NCBI GenBank assembly: GCA_009760855.2
Contig: WPIO01000168.1
Span: 55,001-119,000 of the forward strand
Reading direction: 5' to 3'
DNA: 64,000 nucleotides
DNA from: Cristatella mucedo
Taxonomy: Eukaryota > Bryozoa > Phylactolaemata > Cristatellidae
The position numbers were made by a program, and so were the translations under genes. How positions within the stretch are numbered: the first letter of the stretch is position 1; each line of letters opens with the position of its first letter. Below the pieces are notes generated by a model. The model ran no database searches, had not been told where the DNA came from, and was given only the letters and a program-made list of their open reading frames with translations. This document shows, piece after piece, positions 22,133 through 30,370 of the stretch.

Positions 22133-23570
22133 GAGAGTGAGTGTGTGGAGTGAATGAGTGAGTGAGAGAAATGTAGCTGCTGTGCTGCTGCTGCCATCTG
22201 TCAGTAGTATTGGTCATATGAAACCAACTTAATATCAAATACTGTGACCACTTCTCTGCAAATAGGCAATGAATTGGTTCTCAAATAGAGTGTGCTTGTC
22301 GAAATCAACATTTTTGTTTAGCCCGATTGCGAGCATAAGGTATCTTCTCGCAGCCCTATACACACCTTCAATTTGTGGAGAGAGGGTAGAGGAGAAAAAA
22401 GGAAGATAGGGAGAGAAAAGACACAGCAGATAAAGGAGAGATTGAGAATAGCGAGAGTGAAGAGAGGGAGAAAAGAGCAAGAGGTGAAGGGGAGAGGAGA
22501 GGGTGAGTGAGCAAGCGATAGTGAAGGAAGGAGGAAGATGTGCACTACATCGGTGTAGTTTTTGTTGTTGTTCACCAGATATAATAATAATAATGATAAT
22601 ATCAATACACTTGATAATGCGCTTTCAGAGAACTCAATATCTTTCTAGGCGCTTTGCGTTTGTAGCAAAGGAAACACGATCGAATAGTGAGCTCTGCTAC
22701 ATGCTGTGGCGGTTAATGAGATGCGATGAGATTACGCTTTGCAGGTCCGATTTAATCACTGCCCTGCCCAAGCTGAGGCAATTGGATGGCACAGAGCTGA
22801 GCGGAGCGAGCTACGATGAGGAATCTGATGATGGCAATGATGGGGCAGTGATTGCTGATGACGAGAACCATGACAAACCTGTTATCGGGCTGAATGACGA
22901 ATTTGACACTGGTCATGCATGGAACCAGGACAGTGACAGGGGCGGAGATGGTAATCAAGGTGATGAATGCAACTGCCTCAATACCCTTCACTTGTCCATG
23001 CTTTCATTTGGTCCTATGGTCGAAAATACCAGCGCTTCACATTTTACCTTAATTGGGAAGTGCCTGATACCGGTTCAACAGATCGTACTGGTGTATTGCT
23101 TGCATTCCGTGGCGAGATAATCATATGCCATTTGGGAAGGTATTGCTTATGCAGTTCTGATTACCGTACTTAATTTGCGACCCACCCTAGTTGTAACTAC
23201 TTATAACTAACTAGATCTCCTTTGATTCATATTTTTCTGTGAATTTATTTTTTGTCACTCTTGTGAGGTTAATCTGTTTACTTTGATACACTGTAAGTGC
23301 AGGGTACATAGCTGGTCATAACTGCCAAAGCAGCAGTATGACGGCTTTGCAGAATGCTAATCTTGAGCCATTATAACACTTGTAGGAATATTTTCGGCTC
23401 TCAGTGCCGCCATGATCGCGAGATCGCAGTCACGTCTAGCGGAGGTTGAGCGGGATCACGACCTTCATCTCCGTGAACTGGAAGCTATCCGTGGTCGACT
23501 CGGTATATACTTGGACGGCGAGAGACCAGAGAGTGGACGATCAGAGAGTCACATTGCCAATGCAATCTAG
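11294..23570 (+). CDS. LRRC46: LRRC46 homologue, leucine-rich repeat protein (five exons)
   Basis: Five exons joined by GT-AG introns give one frame: 11294(or 11312)-11482, 17220-17376, 21831-21900, 22745-22950 (or -22959) and 23386-23570. Phases agree at every junction (0, 1, 2, 1). The product has about 262-268 residues. LRRs run from GELTHVRLDRENIGELDGL through CLYLQHNHIRAIENL, LRFLALQHNSIRRIENL, LLDISHNLIEEYDL and SLVVLNLQGNPCT, then ALPKLRQLDG, an acidic segment starting YDEESDDG and a charged helical tail. Order, LRR spacing, the LNLxGNPCT cap, the ALPxLxxLD helix and the following acidic run match vertebrate LRRC46 as I remember it. LRRC46 is known as a sperm-flagellum/cilium protein. 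The exact 5' end is uncertain. Introns of 5.7, 4.5, 0.84 and 0.44 kb hold LINE and SINE copies. Alternative: another ciliary LRR protein, but the C-terminal match argues for LRRC46. Confidence 0.8.
11540..11775. mobile_element. Two convergent LINE-A-type tails
   Basis: A minus-strand tail at 11540-11610 (taataatag, then a diverged stem-loop) and a plus-strand tail at 11690-11775 (gcagcaaatgcaaagcgcct through a TAA/ATT-rich tail) face apart with about 80 bp between them, in intron 1 of the LRRC46 homologue. No coding sequence remains. Confidence 0.55.
11776..12313. other. Intron 1 sequence, nothing recognised
   Basis: Non-repetitive intron sequence between LINE-A tails. No exon-like conservation with LRRC46 was found. 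Confidence 0.4.
12314..12835 (-). mobile_element. LINE-A, 5'-truncated, 3' UTR plus C-terminal coding
   Basis: Starts on the plus strand with (TAA)n, then the reversed stem-loop and 3' UTR. A minus-strand frame of 83 codons (12571-12822) encodes the conserved C-terminus with GDRAFSSYAPKAWNSLPT and ends FSGSL-stop exactly as in the 51.7-53.0 kb copy. Frame intact over this length, hence fairly young. Confidence 0.85.
12836..14064. other. Intron 1 sequence; possible decayed LINE endonuclease
   Basis: No gene supported. Minus-strand reading near 13790-13840 has an LSDHSVINIHLDN-like stretch, reminiscent of the LSDH motif ending LINE APE endonuclease domains, but it is too decayed to assign. The remainder is unassigned. 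Confidence 0.3.
14065..15212 (-). mobile_element. LINE-A, 5'-truncated, degraded RT
   Basis: Reversed tail and 3' UTR at 14065-14340. Then come broken minus-strand frames covering the C-terminal domain (14351-14875) and the RT palm (14957-15205, with FHFYADDTRLYFCFDPSQ). At least two frameshifts separate these frames. The 5' truncation point is near 15212. Confidence 0.8.
15213..15819. other. Intron 1 sequence; poly-C tract
   Basis: Unassigned sequence with a C run at 15541-15550. Contains a cluster of related 'gtcttg(c/a)' motifs near 15230-15295. No exon or repeat family recognised. Confidence 0.35.
15820..16340 (-). mobile_element. LINE-A, strongly decayed fragment
   Basis: The minus-strand translation at 15913-16170 retains FKVLPLTFRSLHSLA and YTPKAWNSPPT-like segments of the LINE-A C-terminus, with deletions and frameshifts. 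The tail is barely recognisable. Older than the neighbouring copies. Confidence 0.65.
16341..17219. other. Intron 1 sequence; G-rich degenerate repeat
   Basis: A G-rich stretch at about 16768-16885 repeats gggcagt(a/g)ct-like motifs. Otherwise nothing is recognised up to the exon 2 acceptor. Confidence 0.35.
17220..17376 (+). CDS. LRRC46: LRRC46 homologue exon 2
   Basis: Acceptor 'attaaatttcag' is followed in phase 0 by NHIRAIENLEFLANL. The exon holds two complete LRRs and ends EEYDL plus one base at donor G|gtaagtg. Joining to exon 1 completes the LRR asparagine position (LQH|N), which independently supports both splice sites. Confidence 0.85.
17455..18150 (-). mobile_element. LINE-A fragment interrupted by a SINE-T
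   Basis: The tail and 3' UTR start at 17455, stop at about 17585 where a SINE-T sits, and resume at about 17746. The coding part is internally deleted: the C-terminal KAWNS region joins directly to the palm-side QMVCAP / KTNLFVMRKPS region near 17940. Lies in intron 2 of the LRRC46 homologue. Confidence 0.75.
17585..17745 (-). mobile_element. SINE-T inserted in LINE-A
   Basis: Reverse complement of the 9.07-kb SINE-T. The plus strand reads tail, 'tagcgccccaagagaactta', then 'gggctcgagcccacgacctc' (B box) and 'ttaaccgctggaccaaacca' (A box). ATAATA-like flanks on both sides (near 17580 and 17739) suggest a target-site duplication, though the tail is AT-rich. Confidence 0.8.
18150..18720 (+). 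mobile_element. LINE-B 3' part
   Basis: Begins abruptly at about 18150 in the ARLVFKYQRFDQVSPLLKEL segment and runs through the C-terminus to 'gagttacagacggagata' at about 18700. The frame is broken around 18390. The tail lacks an extended (TTACA)n. Confidence 0.75.
18721..19139. other. Intron 2 sequence with (TA)n
   Basis: No gene or LINE homology recognised. A short (TA)n run lies at about 19112-19130 next to the LINE-B copy that follows. Confidence 0.4.
19140..21190 (-). mobile_element. LINE-B (RT domain to 3' end), split by LINE-A
   Basis: The reversed 3' end begins at about 19140. The C-terminal and thumb regions run to 19829, where a LINE-A is inserted. LINE-B resumes at 20360 and continues into the RT fingers, where the minus strand at 20920-21100 reads FQSGFNRQQSTETALLHVKN. 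Many stops are present. Located in intron 2 of the LRRC46 homologue. Confidence 0.75.
19830..20359 (-). mobile_element. LINE-A inserted into LINE-B, TSD ATCTTA
   Basis: 5'-truncated LINE-A with tail, 3' UTR and the last 86 codons (to about 20355). It is bounded by ATCTTA at 19824-19829 and 20360-20365, and the LINE-B sequence is continuous once it is removed. It is therefore younger than its host LINE-B. Confidence 0.85.
21191..21830. other. Intron 2 sequence, nothing recognised
   Basis: No exon, RNA or repeat copy is supported between the LINE-B and the exon 3 acceptor. Confidence 0.4.
21831..21900 (+). CDS. LRRC46: LRRC46 homologue exon 3
   Basis: Seventy-base exon between acceptor 'ttgtcttacag' and donor 'cacag|gtatgt'. 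It encodes EAFPKSLVVLNLQGNPCTS and onwards, the last LRR strand plus the capping NPCT. Entry phase 1 and exit phase 2 fit the neighbouring exons. A GA-rich microsatellite begins about 50 bases into the following intron. Confidence 0.85.
21947..22140. repeat. (GA)n microsatellite, two long runs
   Basis: Two long GA arrays (about 21953-21993 and 22050-22128) are separated by GAGT-rich repeats that occur on both sides ('gagagtgagtgtgtggagtg'). This implies duplication of the array with its flank. Lies in intron 3 of the LRRC46 homologue. Open frames here are poly-(RE) or poly-(LS) artefacts. Confidence 0.9.
22578..22690 (-). mobile_element. LINE-A tail in intron 3
   Basis: (TAA)n, then 'acacttgataatgcgctttc', 'agagaactcaatatctttc' and 'gcaaaggaaacacgatcgaa'. 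It is a minimal 5'-truncated insertion 55 bp before the exon 4 acceptor. Confidence 0.75.
22745..22950 (+). CDS. LRRC46: LRRC46 homologue exon 4
   Basis: Acceptor 'acgctttgcag' is followed by SDLITALPKLRQLDGTEL, the C-terminal LRR-cap helix. An acidic, disordered Asp/Glu/Gly-rich stretch follows. The donor is either 22951 (gtaatc) or 22960 (gtgatg). Both leave the same phase and differ by three codons. Confidence 0.8.
23386..23570 (+). CDS. LRRC46: LRRC46 homologue exon 5 (terminal)
   Basis: Acceptor 'taacacttgtag' opens in the phase left by exon 4. The exon encodes IFSALSAAMIARSQSRLAEV and continues as a charged, probably helical segment through HLRELEAIRGRLG, ending ANAI and TAG at 23568. 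Vertebrate LRRC46 also ends with a charged helix after the acidic region. No AATAAA was noticed in the next 600 bases. Confidence 0.7.
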
Positions 23571-24310
23571 TTCTAACTAGGACACCACACTGCATACCAA
23601 GCTGTGCAGCGACAGTGATAATTAGTCATAGCCTGCACTACATTGTCAGCAGGTTGTGCTGGCCTTGCGTAGCTGTCACAGAGGACTTGGTGTACCGAAT
23701 TGCATACTATTCACTGCCAACCAACCAAAAATGGGCTGCTCCAGCTTGAAATCTCGCTCCATGTTACGGCCCATTTGGTTCAAACTGCAACCTCTTATTT
23801 TACCCAAAAAGTCTCGTTTTCAATATTATAGCTGTGTAATTTGCTTCCGGTGCACACACAAAATGGATTTATACGTTAGCCAGAATCGCCTATAATGCTC
23901 CACTCAGAAATAGGTTATGCAAAGGTACCATAAACAGTGGGAAATCCTTGTAACCAAGTCTCTCCAAGGCCGAGAAGGCGTAACATCTTGTTGCAAGTTT
24001 ACAGGGTTCCACCTAAGAACTTTCGGTCGCATTGCGGTACCAAAAACTATTGGAAGTTGATTTATGTACTGAAGGCCCTGTTCGAATGGGAAGCTAAGGT
24101 GAAAAATGCACTGCTGCTTTGTAACCTGCTTTTTTATAACGGCCCTAGACCATCGTCTCTCTGGCAGTACATCATATTTAAGAAAACCCTAACACTCGAT
24201 GAAGCAGTAGCAAGGAAAGGAAATTTAAGGAGAGCTGCAGAGGATAGGTTATACAAATAAGAGAAGTTATGAAATTAATTATAGAGAGGAAACAGATAAA
24301 ATGCTTAGAT
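23571..24310 (+). other. Downstream of LRRC46 stop; possible 3' UTR
   Basis: Open frames at 23656-23895 and 23937-24260 have no recognisable domain. The region probably includes the LRRC46 3' UTR. No polyadenylation signal was confirmed. Confidence 0.35.
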
Positions 24311-24314
24311 TTGT

Positions 24315-24490
24315 TAGATTGTCAATTGTCAGGGGATGTTCTGACGCAAGACGGGAGGGAATTCCAGGCTTTGGGAGCATACGAGGTAAATGCACGGTCT
24401 CCAAAGTAGTAGCCAGTAGGAGAGTAGGCTTTGCTGTCTAAGAGTCGTGGCAGTAAGTTCCTAAATATTGCAGATACATATGATTATTAT
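24315..24490 (-). mobile_element. LINE-A scrap joined to LINE-B scrap
   Basis: 24315-24406 is reversed LINE-A ('caggggatgttctgacgcaa', 'ttccaggctttgggagcata'). At 24407 it changes to a reversed LINE-B segment ('aagagtcgtggcagtaagtt') similar to 40905-40960. A junction of two decayed copies. Confidence 0.6.
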
Positions 24491-24524
24491 TATCTTATTT
24501 TATTATATTAATTTTATTATTTTC

Positions 24525-25070
24525 ATTAGGGAGTCTATAATATTGATGTAAGTGAAAACAGATAATCCGAGGAGCCTTTGAAATATAGAGTACCTCAGGG
24601 CTTCGTGCCTGGTCCTGTTTTCTTCACGATTTATACTCGTCCTATTGCCGATGTGATTGCCAAGCACAATCTAGGCTTTCACTTCAATGTGGATGGCACT
24701 CAGTTGTACCTTTGCTTTAATCCCCCCAGCCTTCGAGCACCTTAAATTCTCTCAACTCCCTTGCTAAATGTATTGATGGCACCCAAATGGATTGCAGCAA
24801 GGTTTCCTAAAATGAATGAGTACACACAATTTTTGTATTTCTGGGTGAAGCAAGTGTAATTCTGAAACTGGAAACACTAATGCTCGAAATCGGCTTTGCA
24901 AGCATATCTCCCGTTGAATCTGTACGAAATCTAGCCGTCCTGTTCCAAGATGACCTTTCGTTAGACGACCACATCAGCCCTAAAATTAAGTCTTCGTAAT
25001 TTCAGCTACATAACATCGCTAAAATTTGGGCTTCTTCAGAGAGGGATACCACGGCTTAATTGGTCGTTGC
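24525..25070 (+). mobile_element. LINE-A internal RT fragment
   Basis: Corresponds to RT palm and thumb sequence ([10 protein letters not shown]-like and FHFYADDTQL-like regions, diverged here, then the LDDHIS region), ending near 25070 without the C-terminus or 3' UTR. Multiple stops. Confidence 0.65.
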
Positions 25071-28000
25071 ATTTTCCTCCCCGCGCTAGAGAGCAGCCTC
25101 GGGCGACTCCTAGCGTGGTGTGGACCTTTACCTAATTTCTCCGTGATATCTTCGGGTGTTCCGCTGCTATCTTAGCTGTGACTACTTATGAGCTGTCCTC
25201 GGATGTGCTACACAAATCAGGGCCTGCTTAGCATGAGGTGCGATGTCGCCATTAGTCGATACCTCCCGGCGGGCCGTCTTCGGCGGGTCAATGAGAACCT
25301 TCCTGCATCCTGCGTTCGTCCTATCAATAGCTCGGCTATCAAACCTACGACCCGTAAGTTTAAAGCGCTGAATAGTTTTTGTTGCTGTAGTAGCCCACCC
25401 GCCGTGTCCCTGCACGTTGTGAAACGTCGACTGGCGGCCGTTACCAAGGTCCAATTCAAATTCGAAGGGCCCTCGTCCTAAGGGCCGGATACACGCCGAC
25501 GCGAATACAAGCCACTTCATTGCCGTCGCCAAGTTGTTGGACAGCCTATTAAATTCCGCCTACTAAATGTCCACTCTTGAAACCAAGGGATTACTTATCC
25601 GCGATCAGGTGGTCCAGGAGGAGCTAGATGCATTTTTTTTTACCAAAACTTGATGACGCCTTGTTCCAGTAGCTGTATTTCTGAAACCACTCCACCCGAG
25701 TTCTCATTCTATCAGTCCATGCGTTCTGACAAGAATGGTGACAGGTTGCAATTGTTGTTCGCGAATCGTTTGTCTATAAGATGTGCAGTTTCTCGCATGG
25801 GCCATCGTTTGAATCGGTCGCAATTACGTCTTCTCAAAGACAATACCTCTCACTGTTGTGATATACCGGCCTTCTTCTGGCTGTCTAAACTTGTTTATTG
25901 AGAATTTTTCAGAGTTCATCGTTGAAATATTTATGTGTGACAGGCTGTTACTGATTGTAGGAGACTTCAATATTCACGTTGACAACCCTAGCAACAGCGA
26001 GGTCCGCTCATTTCTTGACTTACTGGAGAATTGTGGTTTGGTCCAACACGTTAATCGTACCACCCATGGCGGTGGCCATATTCTAGATCACGTGAACACT
26101 AAAGATGTCCTTCCCACTGACCTTATGGTGTGCCCACTGACCCTCTCGGATCATTGTTTGGTCTCGTTTACTGTTCCTACTCTCTTGTACGTACAAGGTA
26201 ATGTCGAACTTGTTAAACGACGTAACTTACAAAGCATTGACATAGACAAGTTTTTGAAATTTGTTTGTGATTCAGGTCTTCTTGATCTGCATTCAGACTC
26301 GACCGGCAGCCTCAATACCCTCACTGTGGCAATGAACACGACACTCAGGAGTGCTCTTGACAAGCATGCTCCCGTTTATTCTATCCGTGTTCAAAGTCGT
26401 GGAGATTCCTTTCAATTTAAGAAAAAACTCACAAAGATGCACCGGGTTAAGCGCAGGCTAGAACGTCGTTTCAAGAAATTGGGGTCTGATGCAGATCTAG
26501 TCAATTTCAAAGACTTCCTTCGAGTTTACATCCGAAAGCTTAAAAGAGCCAGAGCTTCTTTTTCATCCGATAGATAATTCCTGCCAGTCAGACCCTGAAC
26601 AGATTTTTAAGACGGTAAACCATTTACTGGCCAATGCTGTGATGTCCTACTCCCCAGATATTCAGGGCTCAGTCGAACAGTTTTCAGCCTTCTTTACTGA
26701 AACATTGTCACATTCGTGCCTCCATTAAGCCCCCTCTGACTAAAGTAATCGCGGTTCCACAACCTCTGACCTTCCTTGAAAGGTTCTCCGAGGTTTCTGT
26801 ATGTGATGTGGCTACCTTAATCAGGTCAAGCAAAAAGAGCTCGTCTCCTGATGACCCTATATCTTCATCTCTGTGGTCTTCGCTGGCAGTCCAACTCAGC
26901 CCTGCCATAACCAAGAATTTTAATGCTTCTTCGGGAAAGGGGTCGTCCCCTAGACCTTCAAATCGGTAATCGTTAGATCGACACTTAGAAAGCGTGGATT
27001 AGACACAGAGGTCCTTGCAAACTATCGCCAAGTTTCCCTTGTTACTTTCTTGTCAAATATTCTTGACAAAATTGTTGCTAAGTAGCTGGTTGAACATATT
27101 GAAAAGAATGAAATGTCAAACACAATTTCAGTCAGGGTTGAAGAGGCAGCACTCCACACTGAAACTGCTCTCCTCCGTGTTAACATTGACAATATACGTG
27201 GCAACTACGACGGGAATGTAACTGCCCTTGCTCTGCTAGATCTGTCAGCTGCCTTCGACAACATTGATCACGATGATCTGCTTGAACGATTGAGAACAAC
27301 GATCGGTCTGTCAGACGAAGCACTGGCATGGTTTAAATCATACTTGTCTGATCGTGTTCAATCCGTGTTTTGTGGGGGTCAGGTTGTGGTTTGGCATACA
27401 GAACGCTGGCCCAGAACAACAACAACAATTTACTATACTACTCACAGAGCAGAGGGAGCAAGACTTCACTCGCCCCCCTCTCCCGATCGACTCTCCTGTC
27501 CCCTCGTCGACCCTGATGGTGAATCCGCCTTCTGTTCACCAGTGGGTTATCAACCTGTGTCAATGCCCTATTAGAAGAGGGCCACAGCTGTGCCCAGGCC
27601 CCTCTCAACGATGCACCCATTTAGGAAAGGAGCGGTACCAGCCCGCATGCAATTGAACTACACTGGTCTCACACATGAGAAGGCTCACCGGTGGAGTCCC
27701 TCAAGGGTCTGTACTCGGTATGCTATTCTCCATTTACACACGATCTCTGGGAAAAGTGATTCAGGCCCATGGAATAGGATATCACTTCTATACTGACGAT
27801 ACTCAGTTGCATTTGTCATTCAAACCGTCGGAATATGCTACAGCAACTGAAAAATTGAATGCTTGCCTTGCCGATATTCGATCCTGGATGTCGGAAAACA
27901 TCCTGAAATTAAATGACGATAAATCCGAACTACTGCTCATAGGACACCCTGAGCGTGTGGCTGGATTAAAGGGCTTTGCTCTTCTAATAGGTGATGCTGT

Positions 28001-28830
28001 TGTGCGACCATCACCACGTGCTTGAAATTTAGGTGTCGTTTTCGACGGCTGCCTACATTTTATAAGCTTCATTCAGAAGACTGCTTCTACAGCTAGCCAT
28101 CACGTCCAATCGCTATCCGAGATTAGGAGCTGTCTTCCACGGTGGCTAGCAAAAAAATTGACTAGTTCCTTAGTTCTGTCTCGGCTTGATTATTGCAATT
28201 CCCTATTGGCTGGGCTACCAAAGAAAGCGATTAGGCCACTGCAGCTGACTATGAATATGGCTGCAAGGCTAGTCTTCATGCCCCAGAAGTTTGAGCACGT
28301 GTCTTCTTTGCTAAAAGCGCTAAGATGGATGCCGGTTGACGAACGGATTCAGAGCTAGGTTCTTACGCTGACCTACAAGGCCCGCAACGGCTTAGCTGTT
28401 TCGTTAATAGCTAAACTGCTGCATCAGTTTCAGCCTGTTGGCGCCCTCAGGTCCTGTGTGGAAAATAAATTAGCTGTGCCATTCCTCTGCTTAAAGACCG
28501 CTGGCGACAGAAACTTTAGCTCTGCAGGTCCTAAACTCTGGAACTCGCTTCCACCATTCTTACGCAACGACAACTACTTTATTACTGCCGACTATGGCTC
28601 ATACTTTTCGTCGGACCTGAGTTGCTACTTCCATGCTACTTACTACCTCAACTGCTCTCCTGACTCTACTATGCTTCTCACTTACTCGTTGTTGGGTGAC
28701 ACGAAGTCTGTTGGCTACCAAATGCGTACGGAAAGCCGCTTAGGCTGCGGGTGTGCTATAGAAAACTCTCCTGCGTAACACCCACATGGTCTTAATGACT
28801 TTTTGGAGTAACAGACGGAGATAAATTACA
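25071..28830 (+). mobile_element. LINE-B, longest copy: endonuclease, RT, 3' end
   Basis: Near full-length but decayed. APE-type endonuclease remnants begin at about 25515, with DRLLLIVGDFNIHVDNPS at about 25940-25990 and PLTLSDHCLVSFTV at 26130-26170 (catalytic GDFN and SDH motifs kept). A basic linker follows to 26577. RT runs from about 27000, with LALLDLSAAFDNIDH at 27220-27270, a GVPQGSVLG motif at about 27695 and a YTDD motif near 27793, then the thumb and C-terminus to about 28778. The 3' end reads gagtaacagacggagata followed by (TTACA)n at 28806-28830. At least four frameshifts or stops plus a solo-LTR insertion. Upstream sequence 25071-25500 may be its 5' UTR. CR1/L2 superfamily by motif style; exact clade not settled. 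Confidence 0.8.
27385..27662 (-). mobile_element. Diverged solo LTR inside LINE-B
   Basis: The 278-bp insert reads on the minus strand like a shortened, diverged version of the LTRs at 29917 and 34124. Shared landmarks in reverse are 'tgtggtttgg' at one edge, 'cgaccctgatggtgaatcc', 'cacagctgtgc', 'ggcccctctc' and 'gaactaca' at the other edge. Ends are TG...CA. Flanking pentamers CAGGT (27380-27384) and CTGGT (27663-27667) match at 4 of 5 positions, as expected for a Ty3/Gypsy 5-bp target duplication. It splits the LINE-B RT domain. Confidence 0.7.
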
Positions 28831-28839
28831 TTACATTAC

Positions 28840-29297
28840 ATCCCCCTATCACTTCTGTAATTTACTGCTTGATGGTCAACCGGCCTGTGCACTCAGTAGC
28901 ATGTAGCAGATGCAAAACTCTACAGCTAAACCACGCCTTTAGTTTTTATACTCTCACAGCCTTGAACCTATTCCCGGCTTGCCTCACGACATCTCCTGAG
29001 TAGAGATAATGTACAAAGAAGCTAAAAACGTACCTATTTACCAAAGCATTTAGTGGGTCCCCATTATTTAATCTTTATATGGCTGTGCTTGGAGACAATT
29101 TGCCGGCCGCCACTAACCATACTTGCATGCTAAACCTGTGCCTGTCATTCCTGACTGTGTTATTCTTGCAGCTTATCGATCATGCTATTACTAACTATTG
29201 CATCGTGTTTCCACCTCAGCAAAATTAAAGGACCTAAGGAAGCGATTGAGTGCCTTGAGGGAGCTTTATCGAGTGTATTGTCAATATTATTAATAAA
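28840..29297 (+). mobile_element. LINE-A 3' end (duplicon unit 1)
   Basis: LINE-A subfamily copy with partial C-terminal sequence, 3' UTR and tail ('cctaaggaagcgattgagtg', ATTATTAA). It belongs to the same subfamily as the 50.4-53.3 kb copy, and both lead into Repeat-C. Confidence 0.7.
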
Positions 29298-29916
29298 GAG
29301 CTGTAATCTACGGCAATGTTATTTCTTCAACCTAATCCGGTTCAAACTGACTAGAGATTGGTAGTTCGATGTTCCAATTGTCAAGCCACATAATGTTAAC
29401 TGTTTTTGCAGATACTAGCACCGTAATTTGAGCATTCCATCTTAGGGCATGCATGGTAATTCTCGGCAATTGCTCGGCTCTGATCGCTATCCGTTTTAAT
29501 TTGATAAGGAATTGGCTGCTCCAGGTGTGAATGACACTTATTAGTGCAGTGTCCTTTCATAGGAAGCTACATGTGTACAACTCAAAGAAGTCAATCAAAA
29601 ACGGTCGATGAGAAGTTGCTGTGTCTAAAGGCTTTCGTCTGGATCTGCCTGCATCCGTGATAGAATGCCAGAAGCCAGGTCGCAAACGAAGCAAGTGTAT
29701 CAAGAGGGCCAGTCGCAATAGCAAAAATAGTAAACTATCAAATAGAGCCTGGAAGAATAATTCCATAGCCAAGTAAACGGTTAAATGACTGTGCAGCCAG
29801 TATTGGGAGATCAAGCTTTAAATGTAACCTAAGATTTGAGGTTGCGAGTATTGATCGCAGCAGGCAAAAACTGCTAATGCCTGCTTGTTCAGATGATCTA
29901 CTAATGTTGTCGGCTA
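29298..29916 (+). repeat. Repeat-C, copy 1, left part
   Basis: Starts 'gagctgtaatctacggcaa' and matches 43436 and 53868 onwards. A plus-strand frame at about 29613-29740 encodes VAVSKGFRLDLPASVIECQK followed by a Lys/Arg/Cys-rich run. The same frame is kept in the other two copies, suggesting former coding sequence. The copy is cut at 29916 by the LTR retrotransposon and continues at 34553. Confidence 0.7.
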
Positions 29917-30327
29917 TGTAGTTCGTATGTATGTATCGTATGCAGGCTCCTCTGATAAGCTACTGGTGAGCTGTTAGAAGCACCATCGAGAGGGGCCGGT
30001 GCACAGCTGTGGTCCGCCTGTGATGTGGTGTGGACACAGGCCGGTAACAAGCTGGTGGCCAGATGGTGGATTCACCATCAGGGTCGGCCAGTGCACTGCT
30101 GTGGTCCGCCTTTGATGTGGCATGGAACAGCTGGTGGCCAGATGGTGGATTCACCATCAGGGTCGGCCGGTGCACAGTTGTGGTCGATGAGTCATCGGAG
30201 TCGACCAGGGGAGGGGAGTCGTGTGAGGGCAGGGGCTGAGGGAAGCCGTGCGCTCTGGGGCTCCGTGTGTTGGGAATAAACTGTCGGTGTTGGGCATCGG
30301 CTGGCTCTCTGCTGTGCAACCAAACCA
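29917..30327 (+). repeat. 5' LTR
   Basis: 411 bp, starts TGTAGTTCG and ends AACCACA. Contains internal near-repeats of a 'cagatggtggattcaccatc' unit at about 30060-30165. An AATAAA at about 30274 is a candidate polyadenylation signal. Confidence 0.9.
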
Positions 30328-30370
30328 CAAGCTATTTCTCGGCGGGAGTGACTGTGTGGTCCGTATAAAG

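Noticed and set aside
21825-22238. Long minus-strand frames rich in Leu-Ser repeats
   Set aside because: Translation of the GA/CT microsatellite; overlaps exon 3 and intron 3 of the LRRC46 homologue on the other strand.
22503-23120. Continuous 205-codon frame as a single-exon gene
   Set aside because: Its first part is LINE-A tail and intron and its last part reads through a donor into intron 4; only 22745-22950 matches LRRC46.
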